Of a stretch of 64,000 nucleotides of DNA, positions 51,586 through 59,143 are shown piece after piece. The DNA comes from Nibribacter ruber (GTDB lineage Bacteria; Bacteroidota; Bacteroidia; Cytophagales; Hymenobacteraceae): assembly GCF_009913235.1 (NCBI RefSeq), contig NZ_CP047897.1, positions 3,471,001 through 3,535,000 on the forward strand, written 5' to 3'. Within the stretch, counting starts at the first letter, position 1, and each line of letters starts with the position of its first letter. The notes below the pieces were generated by a model. That model did no database searches. It was given only the letters and a program-made list of their open reading frames with translations, and was not told the DNA's origin. The position numbers and the translations under genes are program-made.

Positions 51586-52299
51586 ATGTTGATAAAGACC
51601 CGGGGCATTGTTTTAAACTTCATCAAGTTCAAGGAATCCTCCATCATTGTGCGCATTTACACAGAGGAACTGGGCCTGCAAAGCTACATAGTGAACAGTG
51701 TGCGCAAGAAAGGGAGCGCCTCCCGCATTGCCTTGTTTCAACCGTTCACGCTGCTGGACATGGTGGTGTACCCTTCGACCAAGGGAGGCTTGACGCGCAT
51801 CTCAGAATACAAGTGCAATCATCCGTTCTCCTCAGTGCCCTATGACATCAGGAAGAGTAGCATACTCATGTTCTTGTCTGAGATGGTGGCCCGCACCGTG
51901 CGGGAAGAAGAAGAGAACCGCGCCTTGTTTGAGTTCCTGCATGAATCCATCATTGCCTTTGACGAGGCCAAGGACGGGTTTGAGAACTTCCATCTGGCCT
52001 TTTTGTTGCAGTTGGCGGGCTATCTGGGGTTTGGCGTCTCTTCGGCTGAGGAGGTGATCAGTCAGGTGGCCTTTGAGGCGGGCGGGTCTGCCATGCTGGG
52101 AAATAGCGTGATGCAACTACAGCGCCTGGAACCATACCTCACCGAACTGCTCCACCACGGAATGGCCGCGCACATACCAAATGGCCGCGCCCGGCGGGAG
52201 CTGTTACAGTTGCTGGTACAATACTTTCAATTGCACGTGGAACAGCTAGGCGAGATTAAGTCTCTGGCAGTGCTTTCTGAAGTGCTGAGCGTAGAATAA
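51586..52299 (+). CDS. recO: DNA repair protein RecO
   Basis: The 237-residue protein has the RecO N-terminal OB fold (MLIKTRGIVLNFIKFKESSIIVRIYTEELG) and a C-terminal helical domain. RecO works with RecR/RecF to load RecA onto SSB-coated DNA. Zinc-binding Cys residues present in some RecO proteins are absent, as in other Bacteroidota. It is co-directional with porZ. Confidence 0.94.
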   Translation: MLIKTRGIVLNFIKFKESSIIVRIYTEELGLQSYIVNSVRKKGSASRIALFQPFTLLDMVVYPSTKGGLTRISEYKCNHPFSSVPYDIRKSSILMFLSEMVARTVREEEENRALFEFLHESIIAFDEAKDGFENFHLAFLLQLAGYLGFGVSSAEEVISQVAFEAGGSAMLGNSVMQLQRLEPYLTELLHHGMAAHIPNGRARRELLQLLVQYFQLHVEQLGEIKSLAVLSEVLSVE

Positions 52300-52338
52300 G
52301 CCACTGGTTTCTAATGGTAGGTACTTGCCCATGGGCAT

Positions 52339-52376
52339 CGTTTTTGGGCTGTTTTCTGAGAAATAGGCCAAAAACA
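52339..52376. repeat. 38-bp palindromic repeat, copy 17
   Basis: Arms match 13/18; the closing CG is CA. It lies 39 bases after recO. Confidence 0.88.
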
Positions 52377-52503
52377 AAGAAACCACTGCTCTGGTGAGAA
52401 TTTCCATCAATCAGGAGAAGGTAGGAGGTTGCCCTCATGGACCCGCTGTAAACCTTGCCCAATCAATTACAAAGGAGAAAGTCAAACTGAAGTAGCAAAC
52501 GCA

Positions 52504-52544
52504 TAAAAAAAAGAGGCCACCTACTGTAGGCGGCCTCTTTTTTT
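52504..52544. terminator. Bidirectional terminator between recO and the FKBP genes
   Basis: AAAAAAAGAGGCC pairs with GGCCTCTTTTTTT around a short loop. Confidence 0.88.
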
Positions 52545-52561
52545 AAGTGAAAGTGGTTTGA

Positions 52562-53101
52562 TTAGAAATCGATTAATTCTACATCAAACATGATGGGCGT
52601 ATTGCCAGGGACGGCACCGTAACCATAACGGCCGTACCCTAATTGTGAAGGTATAATCAACTGCGCTTTTTCGCCTCTGCTCATTAATAGAACACCTTCT
52701 TCCCAGCCTTTGATGACTCTTCCCTGGCCCAACGTAAACTTGAAGGTCTGCGCCCGGTCATAAGATGAATCAAACTTTTGGCCGTCGCTTACAAACTTGC
52801 CCACGTAGTGCATCTCCACCTGCTGGCCTTTCACGGGCTTTTCGCCGGTGCCAGGAGTTTTTACCACGTAGTACAAACCAGAAGCCGTGCGGGTGTAATC
52901 AGCGGGGGTTAGATTAAGAAAGCCTTCTAAATACGCCTTGATTGCCTTGTCTTCTTTTTCGGCTTGCGCCACTGCGTCAAAGTTGTCATATGGGTTTACT
53001 TTGTCATCCTTGCAGCCCGCTGAGGTTGTAAGGAGACAGATAGCCAACACTAACTGCCACAGCACGCTTTTTCTTACCAACTGTTGCATAGTCGTATGCA
53101 T
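52562..53101 (-). CDS. FKBP-type peptidyl-prolyl isomerase lipoprotein
   Basis: The 179-residue lipoprotein has its lipobox at TSAGC (Cys30), followed by KDD, a possible surface-export acidic signal. The FKBP domain covers about residues 70-179: VEMHYVGKFVSDGQKFDSSYD, FTLGQGRVIKGWEEGVLLM, IPSQLGYGRYGYG, IMFDVELIDF. It catalyses proline isomerisation during folding of exported proteins. Its ATG shares one base with the stop of the upstream FKBP gene (TAATG), showing coupled translation. Related FKBP lipoproteins include GldI in gliding flavobacteria, but I do not claim that function. Confidence 0.92.
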   Translation of the reverse strand: MHTTMQQLVRKSVLWQLVLAICLLTTSAGCKDDKVNPYDNFDAVAQAEKEDKAIKAYLEGFLNLTPADYTRTASGLYYVVKTPGTGEKPVKGQQVEMHYVGKFVSDGQKFDSSYDRAQTFKFTLGQGRVIKGWEEGVLLMSRGEKAQLIIPSQLGYGRYGYGAVPGNTPIMFDVELIDF

Positions 53102-54084
53102 TATAAACCTGGTACTGCCGGACCGGCAGGGGCCGCAGGCGTGTTCTTGATGTCTACTATCTCAATGTCAAAACGCAGGATAGAGTTGGCCGGCATGTCG
53201 GCGCCGCGGGCCATGGCTCCGTAGCCCATTGGCGAAGGAATCAACAAGATACCCTTGCTGCCTTTGTTGAACTGCTGAATGCCTTCTTCCCAGCCCTTGA
53301 TCACTTGGCCTTGGCCTAGTGGGAACTCAATAGGGTTGCCGCCATTAGACTTGGCAGAAGAGTCAAACTCTTTGCCGTTCAACAAAGTGCCTTTGTACTG
53401 CACGCTCACGGTGTTACCCACAGAAGCGTTGGCACCGGTGCCTGGCTGCGTGATGATGTAATACACACCGTTGGCCGTCTTCTGCGCCGTCAGGTTGTTT
53501 TTCTTTAGGTATTCCTGGATCATTTTGTCATCCAGAGGAGCCTGCTTGGCGGCTTTCTCTTCCATGGCCTTCTGCTGGCGTTCCATCAACTTAGGATAGT
53601 CTGCCATGGCCTCTTGTTCTGTCTGCAGGTTGGTGGCCTTTACAAAGAACGTCAGGAAGCTTCCTTTTTTGATGAACGGAGGAAGAGGAGCCTTGAAGGT
53701 TTTGGCGAACAAGGTGTCTGCGTTGATTTTGAACACGGCGCTGTCACCTTTGTCCAGCATTAAGAATGCTTCTTCAATGCTGCCTTTGTTAGGCGTCTCT
53801 ACCAGCTTGATCTGAACAGGCATGGCGTTGTCTTTGGTGCTATACAGCAAAGAGTCTTTCTCGGTGCGGTACTCCATCTCAAAGGTCATCACTTTGCCTA
53901 GTTTGGTAGAATCTACCTTGGCAACGTCTTTCACGTCATACTCACCGTCTTTGCCTGCGGCATACAGTTTATATTCTAAGCCAGAGGCCGTTTTCTGAAA
54001 GGAATCATTGCCCATGTTCTTGCACGAAGGGGCAAAAAGGGTCACTGCCAGTGCAGGCAGCAAATAGATTGATTTTTTCAACAT
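53101..54084 (-). CDS. Two-domain FKBP-type peptidyl-prolyl isomerase lipoprotein
   Basis: The 327-residue lipoprotein has its lipobox at FAPSC (Cys21). The first half (about residues 30-155) has FKBP-like spacing but lacks the usual active-site aromatics. The second half (about 195-315) is a good FKBP domain: VSVQYKGTLLNGKEFDSSA, FPLGQGQVIKGWEEGIQQF, IPSPMGYGAMARG, LRFDIEIVDI. A charged helix (EQEAMADYPKLMERQQKAME) links them. It is first gene of the pair and overlaps the next by one base. Confidence 0.91.
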   Translation of the reverse strand: MLKKSIYLLPALAVTLFAPSCKNMGNDSFQKTASGLEYKLYAAGKDGEYDVKDVAKVDSTKLGKVMTFEMEYRTEKDSLLYSTKDNAMPVQIKLVETPNKGSIEEAFLMLDKGDSAVFKINADTLFAKTFKAPLPPFIKKGSFLTFFVKATNLQTEQEAMADYPKLMERQQKAMEEKAAKQAPLDDKMIQEYLKKNNLTAQKTANGVYYIITQPGTGANASVGNTVSVQYKGTLLNGKEFDSSAKSNGGNPIEFPLGQGQVIKGWEEGIQQFNKGSKGILLIPSPMGYGAMARGADMPANSILRFDIEIVDIKNTPAAPAGPAVPGL

Positions 54085-54118
54085 TGGTTTAAAAGTATAA
54101 TAGATCTTGTTTGGTTTG

Positions 54119-55129
54119 TTACTTGGCTAATTGTTCTGTGTAGAGCGGCAACAGGCTCTTGAACTTCTCCACGGTTTCTTCCAGCGAAAGATAAGAAATT
54201 CCGCCCGAAGCGTTCTTATGGCCGCCGCCGCTAAAGTGGCTTCTGGCAAACTCGTTCACAGAGATGTCGCCCACTGACCGGAAGGAGATTTTCACGGCCT
54301 CTGTGCGGTCAATGAACAAGGCGGCAAAGCGCACGCCCTCAATGGAAAGCGCAAAGTTCACCAGGCCTTCGGTGTCACCGGTCTGCGAGTTGTATTGTTT
54401 CAATTCTTCAGAGGTAACGGCAATAAAGGCGGTGTTGTATTCCCGCACCACCGTTAGCTTGTCTTTGAGCACATAGCCCAAAAAGCGCAGGCGGCTTTCT
54501 GAGTAGCTGTCATAGATGTTGCGGTGCACCTTGCAGATGTCTACGCCCTTGTGCAACAGATCTGCTATGATCAAGTGCACGTTGCGCGTAGTGCTGGCGT
54601 GCCTGAAAGAGCCTGTGTCGGTCATGATGCCCGCGTACAGGCACTCGCCAATGGCATTGTCAATGAGGTCTTCATCGCCTAGGTCTCTGATCAATTCATA
54701 AACCAGTTCTGCGGTGGCCGCGGCGCTGGTGTTGGAGAACATGATCTCGGCGAAGGGCTCTGGCTCCAGGTGGTGGTCAATGAGCACGCGGGTGCCTTTG
54801 GCCTGCCGTATGTAGCCACCCAGCTCATTGATGCGACTTAGGGCGCTGAAGTCCAGACAGAAGAGCACATCGGCTTCCTGAATGATGGCCTGGGCCTGTG
54901 CGTCTGTGCGATGGCTGTAAATAAGAACCTCCTCGTTGCCGCTCATCCAGTTCAGGAAAGAGGGGTAGTCCGTGGGGGTGATCACCGTTACCTGGTGACC
55001 CTTTTTTTTAAGATAGCCTGCCAGCCCTAAAGAAGATCCAAGCGCATCCGCATCCGGTTTATGGTGCGTGGTGATCATGATCTTCCTGGGTGTTCGCAGA
55101 AGCTCTTGTAGCTCGTTGATTTGCTGCAT
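54119..55129 (-). CDS. DHH family phosphoesterase (NrnA-like nanoRNase/pAp phosphatase)
   Basis: The 336-residue protein starts MQQINELQELLRTPRK; the frame extends upstream to 55261, but those residues lack family features. DHH motifs are TTHHKPDADALGSSLGL (about residues 20-36), CLDFSALSR, LIDHHLEPEPF and GIMTDTGSFRH. The DHHA1 domain with GGGHKNASGG is near residue 305. These Mn-dependent enzymes degrade short RNA, pAp or cyclic dinucleotide products. The gene is divergent from ndk. Confidence 0.92.
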   Translation of the reverse strand: MQQINELQELLRTPRKIMITTHHKPDADALGSSLGLAGYLKKKGHQVTVITPTDYPSFLNWMSGNEEVLIYSHRTDAQAQAIIQEADVLFCLDFSALSRINELGGYIRQAKGTRVLIDHHLEPEPFAEIMFSNTSAAATAELVYELIRDLGDEDLIDNAIGECLYAGIMTDTGSFRHASTTRNVHLIIADLLHKGVDICKVHRNIYDSYSESRLRFLGYVLKDKLTVVREYNTAFIAVTSEELKQYNSQTGDTEGLVNFALSIEGVRFAALFIDRTEAVKISFRSVGDISVNEFARSHFSGGGHKNASGGISYLSLEETVEKFKSLLPLYTEQLAK

Positions 55130-55278
55130 TGTATACGCTCCACCCGCGTCAGAAAAAGTGCGGGTATAAGCTGCAAAATTCAGAAGAATAAAAGTACAAA
55201 CCAAATAAATGGGCAAGGGAAACAGGCGGCCCGGCCGGGGTATTTTCTGGCAGAGCACCATCTTTTAGCAATTTGTGC

Positions 55279-55286
55279 TAATTTTG
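55279..55286 (+). promoter_or_regulatory. -7 box of ndk
   Basis: TAATTTTG matches TAnnTTTG, 38 bases before the ndk ATG. The palindrome TAGCAATTTGTGCTA just upstream (55266-55280) may be an operator. Confidence 0.5.
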
Positions 55287-55324
55287 CAGCTCAATAAGTC
55301 AATCACTGTTAAACAATAAGAAAA

Positions 55325-55744
55325 ATGGCTGGAAACGTAACGTTCACCATGATCAAACCAGATGCCGTGCAGGACAACCACATTGGCGGTATCACTAAAA
55401 TGATGGAAGAGGCTGGCTTTAGAGTTGTGGCCATGAAAAAGACGCGCCTGACTGAGGAGCGTGCCGGTAAATTCTACGAGGTGCACAAGGAGCGTCCGTT
55501 CTACGGCGACCTGGTAAAATACATGAGCTCTGGCCCAATCGTGGCTATGATTCTGGAGAAAGACAACGCCGTGTTGGATTTCCGTACGTTGATTGGCGCC
55601 ACCAACCCAGCGCAGGCTGAGGAAGGAACCATCAGAAAGCAATATGCCAAGTCTGTAGAGGCCAACGCCGTGCACGGTTCTGACTCTGATGAGAACGCCC
55701 AGATTGAAGGAGACTTCTTCTTCTCTGCCGACGAGCGTTTCTAG
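55325..55744 (+). CDS. ndk: Nucleoside-diphosphate kinase
   Basis: The 139-residue enzyme transfers phosphate between nucleoside di- and triphosphates. The phospho-accepting His is residue 117 in [18 protein letters not shown] at the start and [15 protein letters not shown] complete the family. The last two codons and stop (CGT TTC TAG) are part of a palindromic repeat that begins at 55736. Confidence 0.97.
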   Translation: MAGNVTFTMIKPDAVQDNHIGGITKMMEEAGFRVVAMKKTRLTEERAGKFYEVHKERPFYGDLVKYMSSGPIVAMILEKDNAVLDFRTLIGATNPAQAEEGTIRKQYAKSVEANAVHGSDSDENAQIEGDFFFSADERF

Positions 55745-55773
55745 TCTGTTTTCTGGAAAATAACCCAAAAACG
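55736..55773. repeat. 38-bp palindromic repeat, copy 18, overlapping the ndk stop
   Basis: Arms match 13/18. Its first 9 bases are the ndk codons Arg, Phe and stop. Its right end is reused as the left arm of the terminator at 55767-55800. Confidence 0.85.
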
Positions 55774-55800
55774 CCTGATGCTCACGTGTCAGGCGTTTTT
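55767..55800 (+). terminator. Terminator of ndk
   Basis: AAAAACGCCTGA pairs with TCAGGCGTTTTT; T residues continue. It is nearly identical in sequence to the terminator at 57033-57062. Confidence 0.88.
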
Positions 55801-55810
55801 TTGTGCCCGC

Positions 55811-55848
55811 CGTTTTTGGGCTGTTTTCGGGGAAAATGGCCAAAAACG
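55811..55848. repeat. 38-bp palindromic repeat, copy 19
   Basis: Arms match 14/18. It follows the ndk terminator by 10 bases. Confidence 0.9.
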
Positions 55849-55896
55849 AGAAAGCCTTGCTATCTTTAAGCTATCTATTCAAAATTATATCCTATC

Positions 55897-57030
55897 ATGA
55901 ATCTTCGTTTTGTGTGGGCGCTTGCGTTGCTGCTTTTGCTTGGCAGTAAAGCTTTTGCCCAGGAAGTAAATCCGCATGTAGTGCCGGTCACTGTTTTCTA
56001 TGACCAGGAATGGCAGGTGACCGTCAAAGAGAAGGCATCTTTTATACGAGTGGGTAGCTTGGACACCGTTCGGCAGAAATTCATGGGCAAGGTCACTGAT
56101 TTTTACGCCAACGGCACACCGCTACTGCAAGTGAATTACTTAGAGGCGGGCAAAGACGGAGCCTTCCAAACCAGTTACTCCAACAAGAAATTAGAGCAGC
56201 GCGGCATTTTCCTGAAAGACAAGCCTGTGGGTATATGGGAATACTATTACGCCTCGGGCAAGCCTTGGCAGACCGTTGAATACCTGGATAATGGAGACTT
56301 TAAGGTACTCGCTTTCTATGATACTACCGGGCAACAACTGGTGAAGGATGGTACGGGTCCTTGGTACTCCAAGATGCGGGCTCAGATAAGAGGCATAGAC
56401 TTTACAGTAAACATTACCGGTAACTGGAAAGAAGGCAAGAGAATTGGTCAATGGAAGGCTACTCAGAAAAATGGAAAACCTGTGTTTAGAGAACTCTTTG
56501 AAGAAGGTGTACTCAAGCAAGGAGTCATACATGGAGTTTTTAATGATGAGGTCATTAGCACCTACACAGAAAGAGAGAATCCCAAGATAAGCACCTATGA
56601 CTTTGTCTACCATGCCGAAGCCCTTCACCCAAGTTCTTCCTTTGTCACCAAAGAGCGTGCGTTGGAGTACATTCTCAGAAAGGAGCATCTGCTGCCACCT
56701 TCTTCGCCCGGCGTGGTTTATACAGACAGGATAGAGCAAATGCCAGAGTTTCCGGGCGGACAGGCAGCCATGTTCAAGTTTCTGCAATCCAATTTCAGGA
56801 TGCCCAGTGACGTCATGAGAAGGGAAGTAAACGGCGCGTTAGTGATTTCAATAGTGATAGACGCCACTGGCAAGGTTACCGATATGAAAGTTGTAAAGGG
56901 CCTCACGAGTAGCCTAAACCAGGAAGCCATGAGGGTCATAGCCTTAATGCCTCGTTGGAAACCCGGCAGAATAGACGGCAAACCAGTGAGTGTGCAATAC
57001 AACATCCCCTATATGATTAGGAACAAATAA
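55897..57030 (+). CDS. Secreted MORN-like protein with TonB C-terminal-like domain
   Basis: The 377-residue protein has a signal peptide (cut near AFAQ, residue 22). A central part has toxin-antitoxin-like MORN variant repeats (GIFLKDKPVGIWEYYYASGK, GNWKEGKRIGQWKATQKNGK). A C-terminal TonB-C-like domain at about residues 285-375 includes MPEFPGGQAAMFKFL, GALVISIVIDATGKVTDM and EAMRVIALMPRWKPG. Unlike real TonB it has no membrane anchor or proline-rich arm, so it is likely a periplasmic protein that uses the fold for binding. Function unknown. Confidence 0.85.
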   Translation: MNLRFVWALALLLLLGSKAFAQEVNPHVVPVTVFYDQEWQVTVKEKASFIRVGSLDTVRQKFMGKVTDFYANGTPLLQVNYLEAGKDGAFQTSYSNKKLEQRGIFLKDKPVGIWEYYYASGKPWQTVEYLDNGDFKVLAFYDTTGQQLVKDGTGPWYSKMRAQIRGIDFTVNITGNWKEGKRIGQWKATQKNGKPVFRELFEEGVLKQGVIHGVFNDEVISTYTERENPKISTYDFVYHAEALHPSSSFVTKERALEYILRKEHLLPPSSPGVVYTDRIEQMPEFPGGQAAMFKFLQSNFRMPSDVMRREVNGALVISIVIDATGKVTDMKVVKGLTSSLNQEAMRVIALMPRWKPGRIDGKPVSVQYNIPYMIRNK

Positions 57031-57032
57031 AT

Positions 57033-57062
57033 AAAAGCCTGACGCTAACGTGTCAGGCTTTT
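57033..57062 (+). terminator. Terminator after the MORN/TonB-C gene
   Basis: AAAAGCCTGA pairs with TCAGGCTTTT around CGCTAACGTG and is followed by ATTTT. Confidence 0.85.
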
Positions 57063-57076
57063 ATTTTGCGCCTTGC

Positions 57077-57114
57077 CGTTTTTAGGCTGGTTTAGTGAAA
57101 AGAGGCCAAAAACG
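57077..57114. repeat. 38-bp palindromic repeat, copy 20
   Basis: Arms match 13/18. It follows the terminator by 14 bases. Confidence 0.88.
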
Positions 57115-57171
57115 CAAGAGGGCAGATGACTATTGATTTTGTAACTTTGGATAGGTTCCAAAAGCGTTTTT

Positions 57172-58125
57172 ATGAAAAGATATTTCCCCCTGCTACTATT
57201 GGTGCTTCTGCCGTTCTGGGTACAAGCGCAAACATCCTCTACCTACCATCAAGAAATCTTAAAACACCGCGCCCAAGAGGACAGCGTCTTTAAGTACGGT
57301 GAAAAATCGCCGCTTACGCCAGAAGCCAAGGACACCTTCCAAGCCTTGGAGTATTTCCCGGTGAAGGAGGCCTACCGCGTGAAAGCCAAATTTGTGCGCA
57401 CCGCCAACGAAGGCGTTTTCAAGATGCCCACCACCGGCGCACGCACGCCAGAATACGTCAAGTACGGCGAGCTGCACTTTAACCTGAACGGCCAGAAGCT
57501 GCAACTCAACGCCTACCAGAACCAGGAGTTGATGAAACAGGTGCAGTATGCCAATTACCTGTTCATACCGTTCACAGACGCCACCACCGGGCAAGAGACC
57601 TACGCTACCGGCCGGTACCTGGACTTCAGCATTCCCATGGGAGCAGACAGCGTGTGGGTAGATTTCAACAAAGCCTACAACCCATATTGCGCCTACAGCG
57701 ACGGCTATTCCTGCCCCATTCCGCCCAAGGAAAACAAACTCCCGGTACGCATTGAGGCCGGGGTGAAGAACTACGGCAAAGGAGAAGCCGGCGAATTGGT
57801 AAAGGCTTTGGCCAAGTATCCCGGGGGCGATCAGGTGTTGGAAGACTTCCTGTACAGAAACTTCGTGATGCCGCTACCCGCCCGGAAAGCGCACCTCTCA
57901 GGGGCGGTGGTTTTTTCTTTTGTAGTAAAGCCAGACGGCACGTTGACAGACTTTGAGATACTGCAGTCTGTACGAAGTGACGTGGACAGCGCCGTCTTGA
58001 AAGCAGCCCGGAAAATGCCCAACTGGGAGCCCCTGGAATCTGCCGAGGAAGTGAAAATGACCTTGTCTTTGCAAGTGCCCAGAGGAAAGCCACATCAGCA
58101 GAACCTCACCAAAGCGGCGTACTAA
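57172..58125 (+). CDS. DUF1684 protein fused to TonB C-terminal-like domain
   Basis: The 317-residue protein has a signal peptide (cut near WVQAQ, residue 20). A DUF1684 domain covers about residues 60-205: GELHFNLNGQKLQLNAYQN, YATGRYLDFSIP, DFNKAYNPYCAYSDGYSCP and PPKENKLPVRIEAGVKNY. The C-terminal 100 residues resemble TonB-C (GGDQVLEDFLYRNFVMP, GAVVFSFVVKPDGTLTDFEIL, AARKMPNWEPLES). It is therefore a domain fusion. It lies in the same direction as the preceding TonB-C protein, but a terminator and a palindrome separate them. Function unknown; likely periplasmic. Confidence 0.87.
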   Translation: MKRYFPLLLLVLLPFWVQAQTSSTYHQEILKHRAQEDSVFKYGEKSPLTPEAKDTFQALEYFPVKEAYRVKAKFVRTANEGVFKMPTTGARTPEYVKYGELHFNLNGQKLQLNAYQNQELMKQVQYANYLFIPFTDATTGQETYATGRYLDFSIPMGADSVWVDFNKAYNPYCAYSDGYSCPIPPKENKLPVRIEAGVKNYGKGEAGELVKALAKYPGGDQVLEDFLYRNFVMPLPARKAHLSGAVVFSFVVKPDGTLTDFEILQSVRSDVDSAVLKAARKMPNWEPLESAEEVKMTLSLQVPRGKPHQQNLTKAAY

Positions 58126-58155
58126 GCACTCTGACGGGTTAGAAGAGAAGAAAGC

Positions 58156-58200
58156 AAAGCCTACTGCAGGGAGACATACCAGCTCCCTGCAGTAGGCTTT
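58156..58200. terminator. Bidirectional terminator
   Basis: AAAGCCTACTGCAGGGAG pairs with CTCCCTGCAGTAGGCTTT between convergent genes. Confidence 0.88.
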
Positions 58201-58225
58201 TAAGATACTATGCGGTAGAAACTGC

Positions 58226-58263
58226 CGTTTTTAGCCTGTTTTATAGGAAACGGCCCAAAAACG
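58226..58263. repeat. 38-bp palindromic repeat, copy 21
   Basis: Arms match 13/18. It is 25 bases from the terminator and 30 bases from the DUF4199-like stop. Confidence 0.88.
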
Positions 58264-58293
58264 GACCCAGAAGCCAAATAGATAATAATTTCC

Positions 58294-58776
58294 TTAGCGA
58301 TACCTTCCGCCTGAATTGTCAAAGGCCATCATAAGCACATACCCCGACATGGCTCCTACTATAGTGCCCAGAAGCACAATGGAGGCAACCACCATCATGA
58401 GTGGCAAGTGAATGCCGTAGTAGGTTTGCTCAACTAGGCCGCCGGCCGCTTCGGGCTGCAGAATCATGCCATAGAACAATATGAACGCTGCATAAATCAC
58501 AGACCCCACCAAGCCCACCAGAAAGCCAATGGCCAGACCGGGTAGGTAAGGAGTTTGTCTGTTGCGGTTTTCATAGCTTTTCTTGAGCGACCGAATAGCC
58601 ATCACCACCGCCCCTATGATAAAGAGGTTGCTTGCAAACCGAAGCACTTCTTCGTCTTGCTGCCCAATCATGTTAATGATGATGAAATAGACAATCATGG
58701 CCACCGCAGAAAGCACGCCGTACCGGATGCCTATTCGCTGGGTGGGAGCATTTGATCTGTTTACTGAAGTTTCCAT
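58294..58776 (-). CDS. DUF4199-like membrane protein
   Basis: The 160-residue protein from ATG 58776 (METSVNRSNAPTQRIGIRYG) has four predicted membrane helices (AVAMIVYFIIINMIG, FASNLFIIGAVVMAI, LAIGFLVGLVGSVIYAAFILFY, LPLMMVVASIVLLGTIVGAM). The layout and the KSYENRNRQTPYLPGLAIGF loop resemble DUF4199 proteins of Bacteroidota. No function is known. The frame continues upstream to 58830, but the added residues look unlike the family. Confidence 0.72.
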   Translation of the reverse strand: METSVNRSNAPTQRIGIRYGVLSAVAMIVYFIIINMIGQQDEEVLRFASNLFIIGAVVMAIRSLKKSYENRNRQTPYLPGLAIGFLVGLVGSVIYAAFILFYGMILQPEAAGGLVEQTYYGIHLPLMMVVASIVLLGTIVGAMSGYVLMMAFDNSGGRYR

Positions 58777-59143
58777 GGTAATAAGTTTGGATGACAAAGA
58801 CTCTGAACAGGAGGGCGTTAGGAAGTACACCCTCTTTGGATACGTAAGAAATTGAGCTTTGTCTATCTGCCTACGGCAAACCTATCCCATCAAAAAGAAA
58901 AACGCGCCTACGCAGATTGGGTCAGCACCCGCACCCAAATCTAACAGCCTTGAAAGAAGCCATGCCCCATCCCTGCCATGAAAAGAGCGCGCTACACAAC
59001 GCTTTTAAGAAAGCCCTAAAATAGTCTTGCCCATGACCGGAAAAGAAAGTGAATGGCCAGAAGAAGCCTAGCCGATGCCGCCAAAAGAAAGGAGCGTTTT
59101 TGGCCTGTTTTCATCAAAACAGGCCAAAAACGAAAGAAACGGG
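58777..59143. other. Intergenic region upstream of the DUF4199-like gene
   Basis: The 367 bases show no gene. They hold the promoter region of the DUF4199-like gene and palindrome copy 22 near the flippase stop. Confidence 0.5.
59095..59132. repeat. 38-bp palindromic repeat, copy 22
   Basis: Arms match 17/18. It is 11 bases beyond the flippase-like stop. Confidence 0.94.

Noticed and set aside
55130-55261. 44-residue N-terminal extension of the DHH phosphoesterase
   Set aside because: It resembles a membrane segment by chance and overlaps the ndk promoter region; the family begins at MQQINELQELL.
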